DNA of 21,424 nt from Tepidimonas sp. UBA997 (GTDB lineage Bacteria; Pseudomonadota; Gammaproteobacteria; Burkholderiales; Burkholderiaceae_C), in contig DBAZ01000049.1 in assembly GCA_002291945.1 (NCBI GenBank), positions 1-21,424 of the forward strand, given 5' to 3'. The position numbers and the translations under genes are program-made. This document shows, piece by piece, positions 14,963-21,424 of the stretch. Each line of letters begins with the position of its first letter. Position 1 is the stretch's first letter. Under the pieces are notes generated by a model. The model was not told where the DNA came from. It searched no databases and saw only the letters and a list, made by a program, of their open reading frames with translations.

Positions 14963-15343
14963 TCAGGCCTGTTGCGTCGCCACCTTGTCGCGCAAATCCA
15001 CCTGCTGGTTGCGTTCGTTGACGAACACCAGCTTGGGCTTGTGCTGGGCCACTTGGTCTTCATGCACCTGGGCAAAGGCAGCGATGATGAGCAAGTCGCC
15101 CACTTGGGCGCGGCGTGCCGCCGAGCCGTTGACCGAAATCAGGCCGGAGCCGCGCTCGCCCTTGATGGCGTAGGTGACGAAGCGCTCGCCGTTGTTGATG
15201 TTCCAGATGTGGATTTGCTCGTTTTCGCACAGGTTGGCGGCATCGAGCAGGTCTTCGTCGATGGCGCACGAGCCTTCGTAGTGCAGTTCGGCGTGGGTCG
15301 TGGCCACGCGATGGATTTTCGATTTGAGCAGGGTACGGAACAT
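14963..15343 (-). CDS. panD: Aspartate 1-decarboxylase (pyruvoyl-dependent)
   Basis: PanD decarboxylates L-aspartate to beta-alanine for pantothenate. The 126-residue proenzyme cleaves itself at Gly24-Ser25 in HYEGSCAID, creating the pyruvoyl group; both residues are present. Other family motifs are MFRTLLKSKIHRVATT at the start, IWNINNGERFVTYAI and GSAARRAQVGDLLIIAAF. The ATG at 15343 has a GAGGA Shine-Dalgarno seven bases upstream. The gene is on the minus strand and converges with pabBC across only 30 bases, in which no clear terminator is seen. Confidence 0.96.
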   Translation of the reverse strand: MFRTLLKSKIHRVATTHAELHYEGSCAIDEDLLDAANLCENEQIHIWNINNGERFVTYAIKGERGSGLISVNGSAARRAQVGDLLIIAAFAQVHEDQVAQHKPKLVFVNERNQQVDLRDKVATQQA

Positions 15344-15612
15344 GGCGGTGTCCTCAATCGGGTACGCATTGGGGGCGCATTGTGACAGATCGGGCTGGTG
15401 CAGGCACGGGCGGGTGTATCCAGTGGCCGCTGCCTCGTTCGGTGCGGGCTTTGAGGGCGCATTCAAGCCCCAAGTGCAACGGGGTTGATGATGGCTGACC
15501 AGCACGCCTGAAAGTCGAAAGATCCCTCTGGCCGGATCACATGCCGAAGTCTTCCCGCAAGGAATTATTCGGGGACGTACCACGAATACCCGCGCACTTG
15601 ACGAGGTGCAAT
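15344..15612. other. Intergenic region upstream of panD
   Basis: This gap should hold the panD promoter, but no convincing -35/-10 pair is seen. A weak hairpin is possible (CAAGCCCC 15464-15471 with GGGGTTG 15481-15487). At 15541-15593 the minus strand encodes a short open stretch ending RGTSPNNSLREDFGM and a stop, without a start or ribosome-binding site. It may be a gene relic, but its identity is not recognised. The left copy of the 21-bp direct repeat follows directly. Confidence 0.35.
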
Positions 15613-15633
15613 AGTCGGCGCTGGCGGGACGGC
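15613..15633. repeat. 21-bp direct repeat, left copy
   Basis: The 21 bases starting AGTCGGCG and ending GGGACGGC are identical to those at 16373-16393 in the same orientation. The copy ends six bases beyond the HEPN stop codon. The bases on either side differ between the two copies, so the identity is exactly 21 bp. Confidence 0.9.
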
Positions 15634-15639
15634 AGATCT

Positions 15640-16032
15640 TTAGTCGATGAGATTGGTCGCCCAGTCGAGCAACCGGGAGACGACGCCAATCGCCCATTCG
15701 CGTGCAATGGCAGGTGCGGCCTCGGCAATACCGTCGTCGTAGCGCAGGGCCGCACCGAACGGCGTCAGGCGGGCAAGCGCGTCGGCATCCGGCGGCGGGG
15801 CGATGGCGTGAACGCGCAGCAATTCGACGAGCATCGAAAGGTTGTGGGTGCGAGGGAACTCGACGGCATGTTTCGTCAACACGGCTTTGATGGCCTTTTC
15901 GACGGCCTGCTGTGCATGAAAACCGATAATCCAGTCTGGCGCATTGGCATCGGCAGCGAGGGAGCGCACAGCGTAAGCGTCGTCGTGGGCCTTGCCCAGC
16001 AGGGTGTGCGCGTAGTCAGTGGGTGAGTTCAT
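15640..16032 (-). CDS. HEPN-domain protein (partner of the MNT nucleotidyltransferase)
   Basis: The 130-residue product is a HEPN domain protein. The typical helix DWIIGFHAQQAVEKAIKAVL (residues 33-52) and the following RTHNLSMLVELL (61-72) match the PF05168-type HEPN consensus. HEPN proteins paired with minimal nucleotidyltransferases often form toxin-antitoxin modules, in which HEPN is an RNase or growth inhibitor and MNT silences it by nucleotidylation. The RX4-6H RNase motif of classical HEPN toxins is not found here, so RNase activity is uncertain. The ATG at 16032 lies inside the end of the MNT gene (17-base overlap), indicating coupled translation; an in-frame ATG at 16056 is an alternative. 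Confidence 0.82.
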   Translation of the reverse strand: MNSPTDYAHTLLGKAHDDAYAVRSLAADANAPDWIIGFHAQQAVEKAIKAVLTKHAVEFPRTHNLSMLVELLRVHAIAPPPDADALARLTPFGAALRYDDGIAEAAPAIAREWAIGVVSRLLDWATNLID

Positions 16033-16354
16033 ACTCGACGCCATGCCGCGCCACACGCCACGCCAGCGTGTTGGGGATGTCCCGCTGGCGACCGAAGGCT
16101 TCGCTGCTCATGACAATAACGTCTGCCGGGATGAGTTGCCGCCCCAGGAGCGAAGACAGTCGGATGGTTTCCGCCATGCGGTCGCGGACTTCGGGTTCGA
16201 TGACGAGGATGTCGATGTCGCTGTCGGCCCGGGCACGCCCCTCGGCATGGGAGCCGAAAACAATCACGCGTGCGCCGACCGGCAGTTCACCAGCCAAATG
16301 GTCGAGGGCATGGCGAACGGGCGGTGGAGCGGAGGCAAAATGCGATGGCTTCAT
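16016..16354 (-). CDS. Minimal nucleotidyltransferase (MNT) domain protein
   Basis: The 112-residue protein is a minimal nucleotidyltransferase of the DNA polymerase beta superfamily. The signature GSHAEGRARADSDIDILV gives Gly34-Ser35 and the two metal-binding aspartates Asp46 and Asp48, and Asp78 in ADVIV fits the third acidic position, so it should be catalytically competent. It precedes and overlaps a HEPN gene, so the likely role is the antitoxin-like or modifying partner. The ATG at 16354 lacks a clear Shine-Dalgarno. TATGAT on the minus strand (16366-16361) is a possible -10, but it lies so close to the start that the transcript would be nearly leaderless. The 21-bp repeat begins 18 bases upstream of the ATG. 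Confidence 0.86.
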   Translation of the reverse strand: MKPSHFASAPPPVRHALDHLAGELPVGARVIVFGSHAEGRARADSDIDILVIEPEVRDRMAETIRLSSLLGRQLIPADVIVMSSEAFGRQRDIPNTLAWRVARHGVEYELTH

Positions 16355-16369
16355 GGGGGCATCATAGCC

Positions 16370-16399
16370 AAAAGTCGGCGCTGGCGGGACGGCGCTGAC
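16370..16399 (-). terminator. Probable intrinsic terminator of thiC
   Basis: On the minus strand GTCAGCGC (16399-16392) pairs with GCGCCGAC (16381-16374), with one A-C mismatch and a ten-base loop, followed by TTTT (16373-16370). It begins about 25 bases after the thiC stop. The 21-bp repeat covers one arm, the loop and two bases of the other arm, so the left repeat copy lacks a complete stem. Confidence 0.5.
16373..16393. repeat. 21-bp direct repeat, right copy
   Basis: This is identical to 15613-15633 and in the same orientation. It lies between the thiC stop and the MNT start and overlaps the probable thiC terminator. The two copies bracket the MNT-HEPN pair and almost nothing else. Confidence 0.9.
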
Positions 16400-16423
16400 C
16401 GGCGTTTTACGCGACCGCCAGCA

Positions 16424-18370
<1,947 letters not shown>

Positions 18371-18412
18371 GGGGCGGTCTCCTACGGGGGGTCATTTGCT
18401 CCGCAGGTCGCC

Positions 18413-18430
18413 CGCTGGGGTGGCCCAGCG
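18413..18430 (-). promoter_or_regulatory. Hairpin in the thiC leader between riboswitch and start
   Basis: CGCTGGG and CCCAGCG form a perfect seven-pair stem with a four-base loop, between the TPP aptamer and the Shine-Dalgarno (18383-18378). No T-run follows, so it is not an intrinsic terminator. It may belong to the expression platform, with control acting on translation initiation. Confidence 0.45.
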
Positions 18431-18475
18431 CCAGCGCCTAGGCCAGCACGGGTGCCCACGCAAGGCGGGTTTCGA

Positions 18476-18565
18476 CAGCTCTTCTTTCGCCGGTATGAGC
18501 CGGATCAAGTTCTCGGGTTCGGCGTCGCCATCTCAGCCCACACCCTGTGGACGCCCCGGAGCAAA
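18476..18565 (-). promoter_or_regulatory. TPP riboswitch (THI element)
   Basis: Read on the minus strand, this leader contains GGGCTGAGATGG, then AACTTGATCCGG and CATACCGGCGAAAG, which are the conserved CUGAGA and ACCUGAUC...AUACCnGCG blocks of the TPP aptamer. Outer bases GCTC (18562-18559) and GAGC (18481-18478) can close the first stem. It lies about 105 bases upstream of the thiC TTG start, the expected place. It senses thiamine pyrophosphate and should lower thiC expression. Confidence 0.93.
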
Positions 18566-18569
18566 GGCC

Positions 18570-18598
18570 AGTATAACGCCGCTCAGGGTATCCGTGCA
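18570..18598 (-). promoter_or_regulatory. Probable thiC promoter overlapping the end of nadB
   Basis: The minus strand reads TATACT at 18575-18570, a good -10. The -35 position (TGCACG, 18598-18593) is weak and lies within the last codons of nadB. A start site about seven bases downstream would be near 18563, exactly at the 5' edge of the TPP aptamer, which supports the assignment. Confidence 0.55.
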
Positions 18599-20238
18599 GG
18601 CGTCAACACGGTCGGCAGTGCCACGGGCAGCAGGGCGGGGTAGTCGCGGCTGCAATGCAGGCCCCGGCTTTCCTTGCGCGCTTGGGCGCAGCGCACGATC
18701 AGGTCGGCCACTTCGACCAGGTTGCGCAGTTCCAGCAGGTCGCGCGTGACGTGAAAGCGCTGGTAGAACTCCTCGATTTCGGCCTTGAGCAGGGCGATGC
18801 GGTGGGCGGCGCGATCGAGCCGCTTGTCGGTGCGCACGATGCCGACGTAATCCCACATGAAGCGGCGCAGTTCGTCCCAGTTGTGCGAGATGACGACGTG
18901 CTCGTCGGCGTCGATGACGCGGCTGGCATCCCAGGGGGGGATGGCGGGCATGGGTGCGGCGGGTTGCGCCGCCATGTCGCGCACGGCGGCGCGGGCAAAC
19001 ACCATGCATTCCAGCAGCGAATTGCTGGCCAGCCGGTTGGCACCGTGCAGCCCGGTGTAGCTGGCCTCGCCCACCACGTACAGGCCGGGCAGGTCGGTGC
19101 GGGCGTTCAGGTCCGTCACCACGCCGCCGCAGGTGTAGTGGGCCGCAGGCACCACGGGGATGGGTTCCTTGGTGATGTCGATGCCCAGTTCCGCGCAACG
19201 CGCCAGGATGTTGGGGAAGTGCTCGCGCAAAAACGCGGGCGGCTGGTGCGCAATGTCGAGGCAGACATGGTCGAGGCCGTGGCGCTTCATCTCGAAGTCG
19301 ATGGCGCGCGCCACCACGTCGCGCGGGGCCAGTTCGGCGCGCGGGTCGTGCTCGGGCATGAAGCGGTGGCCGCCCAGGTGCGCGGGCAGCTTGAGCAGGC
19401 CGCCTTCGCCGCGCACCGCCTCCGTGATCAGGAAGCTCTTGGCCTTGGGGTGGTACAGGCAGGTGGGGTGGAACTGGATGAATTCCATGTTGGCCACCCG
19501 GCAACCGGCACGCCAGGCAGCGGCAATGCCGTCGCCGGTGGCGGTGTCGGGGTTGGAGGTGTAGAGATAGACCTTGCCCGCGCCGCCGGTACACAGCACG
19601 GTGTGGGGTGCCACAAAAGCTTCTACCTGATCGGCGTCCTCGTTGAGGGCATAGGCACCCAGGCAGCGGCGCGGTGCATGGGTCTGACCGGCGTGTTTGT
19701 CGCTCAGGATCAGATCGACCAGGTTGTGGGTTTCGAACACCTGCACGTTGGGTGCCAGCCGCACCCGGTCGATCAGGGTGTGTTGCACCGCAGCGCCGGT
19801 GGCGTCGGCGGCGTGTACGATGCGCCGGTGGCTGTGGCCGCCTTCGCGCGTCAGGTGCAGTTCGCCATCGTGCAGGGTGAACTGGGTGCCCATCTGGCGC
19901 AGCCAGGCGATGGCCTCGGGCGCGTTTTCCACCGTGAAGCGGGTGGCGGCCGGGTCGCACAGGCCAGCGCCAGCCACCAAGGTGTCGGCCACATGGGCGT
20001 CGAAGGTGTCGCCTTCGGCCAGCACGGCGGCAATGCCGCCCTGGGCCCAGCCGCTGGAGCCGTCTTCGATGGTGCGCTTGGTCAGCACCGCCACTGCCAA
20101 GTGGGGGGGCAGCAGCAGCGCTGTGCTCAAGCCGGCCAGGCCGCTGCCGACGATGATGACGTCGAACAGGCGGCTGGTGGTACGGGTGGCGCTGGTGGCG
20201 CTGATGGCACTGGCGGCGGGTGGGGTGGGGGCGGTCAT
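18583..20238 (-). CDS. nadB: L-aspartate oxidase
   Basis: NadB is an FAD enzyme that oxidises L-aspartate to iminoaspartate for NadA, the first step of de novo NAD synthesis. The 551-residue protein opens the FAD domain with DVIIVGSGLAGLSTAL (about residues 26-41). It has SSGWAQGGIAA, the catalytic-domain motifs MEFIQFHPTCLY and RGEGG, and the second FAD motif YVVGEASYTGLHGANRLASNSLLE. The ATG at 20238 is chosen; an in-frame TTG two codons upstream exists. About 20 Ala/Thr/Ser-rich residues precede the core. It lies 40 bases after scpA, away from nadC-nadA. Confidence 0.95.
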   Translation of the reverse strand: MTAPTPPAASAISATSATRTTSRLFDVIIVGSGLAGLSTALLLPPHLAVAVLTKRTIEDGSSGWAQGGIAAVLAEGDTFDAHVADTLVAGAGLCDPAATRFTVENAPEAIAWLRQMGTQFTLHDGELHLTREGGHSHRRIVHAADATGAAVQHTLIDRVRLAPNVQVFETHNLVDLILSDKHAGQTHAPRRCLGAYALNEDADQVEAFVAPHTVLCTGGAGKVYLYTSNPDTATGDGIAAAWRAGCRVANMEFIQFHPTCLYHPKAKSFLITEAVRGEGGLLKLPAHLGGHRFMPEHDPRAELAPRDVVARAIDFEMKRHGLDHVCLDIAHQPPAFLREHFPNILARCAELGIDITKEPIPVVPAAHYTCGGVVTDLNARTDLPGLYVVGEASYTGLHGANRLASNSLLECMVFARAAVRDMAAQPAAPMPAIPPWDASRVIDADEHVVISHNWDELRRFMWDYVGIVRTDKRLDRAAHRIALLKAEIEEFYQRFHVTRDLLELRNLVEVADLIVRCAQARKESRGLHCSRDYPALLPVALPTVLTPARIP

Positions 20239-20278
20239 GTGCAATTCTGGGGTGGCCGGGTCGCCAAAGCGGCGGGCC

Positions 20279-21130
20279 TCAGGTGGGGGTATGGGCCAGC
20301 CGCACGTAAATCGGGGCGTAGGCTTCGGCTTGGGTCAGCTCGATCAGGGCTTCCTTGGCCAGCTCGAGCGTGGCGATGAGGGTGACGACCAGCACCGGCG
20401 TCCCTTGGGCGGCGTCGAACAGATCGGCAAACTCGACAAAGCGCCGACCTTGCAGGCGGCGCAGCACCAGGCCCATGTGTTCGCGCACACTCAGGGCCTC
20501 GCGGCTGATCTTGTGGTGCTGCACCAGCCGGGCCCGCTGCAGTATGCCGCGCCAGGCGTCGGCCAGGTCTTGCGGCTGCACATCGGGCCAGCGCGGGGTG
20601 TGCCACGGCTCGATGGCGGCTTGCGCCCGCAGAAAGTCCCGGCCCAGTTGGGGCAGTTCCTGTATCTGCTGGGCAGCCAGCTTGATCTGCTCGTATTCCA
20701 GCAGGCGGCGCACGAGTTCGGCCCGCGGGTCTTGCGCTTCTTGGTCGGGGGCCACTTGTTTGGGTGGCAGCAACATGCGGGATTTGATCTCGATCAGCAT
20801 GGCGGCCATGAGCAGGTATTCGCCAGCCAGTTCCAGGTTGTGGGCGCGAACCTGCTCGACGTAGCTGAGGTATTGCCGCGTGACCTCGGCCAGCGGGATG
20901 TCCAGAATGTTGAAGTTCTGCTTGCGGATCAGGTAGAGCAGCAAATCCAGCGGGCCCTGGAAGGCTTGCAGAAACACCTCCAGGGCATCGGGCGGGATGT
21001 AGAGGTCTTGCGGCAGGGCAAACAGGGGTTCGCCATACAGGCGGGCCAGCGCCACCTGATCCACCACGGCCGGCATGCTGTCGGGCAGCAGGTGCGTGCC
21101 GGGCCATTCAAGCGGGGCAGCCGGGGTCAC
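20279..21130 (-). CDS. scpA: Segregation and condensation protein A
   Basis: ScpA is the kleisin subunit that bridges the SMC ATPase dimer with ScpB for chromosome compaction and segregation. The 283-residue product shows the kleisin N-terminal motif FQGPLDLLLYLIRKQNFNILDIPLAEV (about residues 57-83), the helix LAGEYLLMAAMLIEIKSRMLLP, and a winged-helix C-terminus. The start is GTG at 21130; a later ATG at 21076 is possible, but the residues between (VDQVALARLYGEP follows) fit homologues in related bacteria. It lies 21 bases after the DUF3460 gene, with nadB 40 bases downstream. scpB is not in the window. Confidence 0.92.
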   Translation of the reverse strand: MTPAAPLEWPGTHLLPDSMPAVVDQVALARLYGEPLFALPQDLYIPPDALEVFLQAFQGPLDLLLYLIRKQNFNILDIPLAEVTRQYLSYVEQVRAHNLELAGEYLLMAAMLIEIKSRMLLPPKQVAPDQEAQDPRAELVRRLLEYEQIKLAAQQIQELPQLGRDFLRAQAAIEPWHTPRWPDVQPQDLADAWRGILQRARLVQHHKISREALSVREHMGLVLRRLQGRRFVEFADLFDAAQGTPVLVVTLIATLELAKEALIELTQAEAYAPIYVRLAHTPT

Positions 21131-21151
21131 GAGCGGTTGCGGCGCAGACCG

Positions 21152-21364
21152 TCAACGCAGCTTGGGGTCGGTCTGATAGACGTAGGGCTTTTGCTTAACG
21201 CTGGCGGCGCGTGCTTCGGCAGACAACTGCCGGTCGATCTGCTTGTCCCACAGCAAGGCCCGCCCTTGGCGCTGTTCGGCTTCCAGCGCCGGGTTTTGCT
21301 GCTTGAGCGATTCGATGAACTGGGTCGCGTCGGACGCGTAATGGGGGCGAGCAAACAGGTTCAT
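21152..21364 (-). CDS. DUF3460 family protein
   Basis: This is a 70-residue protein of unknown function. The sequence MNLFARPHYASDATQFIESL, the following KQQNPALEAEQRQGRALLWD and the ending YVYQTDPKLR are characteristic of the small DUF3460 family found in betaproteobacteria, often next to scpA, as here. It is highly charged and predicted helical, with no signal peptide, cysteine or membrane segment. The ATG at 21364 is chosen because the conserved N-terminus starts there; the frame is open 13 codons further but codes nothing conserved. Confidence 0.88.
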   Translation of the reverse strand: MNLFARPHYASDATQFIESLKQQNPALEAEQRQGRALLWDKQIDRQLSAEARAASVKQKPYVYQTDPKLR

Positions 21365-21392
21365 GGCAGTCGGGAAGGTCGGGGGTGGATGC

Positions 21393-21420
21393 ATTCTAGC
21401 CAATGGGCGGGGTCAGTGAA
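21393..21420 (-). promoter_or_regulatory. Probable promoter of the DUF3460 gene-scpA-nadB run
   Basis: The minus strand has TTCACT (21420-21415) and TAGAAT (21398-21393) with a 16-base spacer, a fair sigma-70 pair. The expected start site is about 20 bases upstream of the ATG at 21364. The hexamer TAGAAT is also used at the gpmA/rhodanese divergent promoter. Confidence 0.45.
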
Positions 21421-21424
21421 TCCG

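Noticed and set aside
15344..15697. Long in-frame extension of panD towards the HEPN gene
   Set aside because: The PanD proenzyme begins at the ATG 15343 with its own Shine-Dalgarno; the upstream residues have no family similarity and run over the direct repeat.
18655..20379. Long plus-strand open frame opposite nadB
   Set aside because: It is antisense to a clear L-aspartate oxidase, its composition is dominated by Gly, Val, His and Ala, and no domain is recognisable.

Overview
The window is a GC-rich betaproteobacterial chromosome segment, most likely from the order Burkholderiales and close to Comamonadaceae. This rests on recognisable gene products (a DUF3460 protein next to scpA; rhodanese-grxC-secB-gpsA; nadC-nadA followed by a fused pabB/pabC) and on codon use. 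No genus is claimed. No rRNA, tRNA or CRISPR array was seen.

Region 1 (1-3520) looks accessory. It opens with the tail of IS3-family material in which two unrelated orfB fragments are joined. A folE-BLUF gene pair follows (GTP cyclohydrolase I plus a blue-light sensor). Next is an intact DNA cytosine-5 methyltransferase and, overlapping it, a small gene that reads as a GIY-YIG restriction nuclease whose catalytic middle has been deleted in frame. Region 2 (3546-6663, minus strand) is gpmA-ctpA-moeB. A short intergenic region with a palindromic -10 element separates it from region 3 (6735-9104, plus strand): rhodanese-grxC-secB-gpsA, the same order as yibN-grxC-secB-gpsA in E. coli. An unusual hairpin lies directly in front of secB.

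Region 4 (9140-15343) is rich in cofactor genes. panB-panC run on the minus strand, divergent from nadC-nadA-pabBC on the plus strand, and panD converges from the right. Region 5 (15613-16393) is a MNT nucleotidyltransferase/HEPN pair of toxin-antitoxin type, bracketed by an exact 21-bp direct repeat. Region 6 (16424-21364, minus strand) reads, in transcription order, DUF3460 gene-scpA-nadB, then a TPP riboswitch and thiC, which has a TTG start.

Together the genes cover quinolinate/NaMN synthesis (nadB, nadA, nadC), pantothenate synthesis except the ketopantoate reductase step (panB, panC, panD), folate entry points (folE, pabBC), the thiamine pyrimidine (thiC) and a MoeB/ThiF-type activating enzyme. 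The best candidates for something not routinely described are the repeat-bracketed MNT-HEPN cassette, the methyltransferase with a gutted GIY-YIG partner, the folE-BLUF pair, and the terminator-like hairpin in the secB leader.
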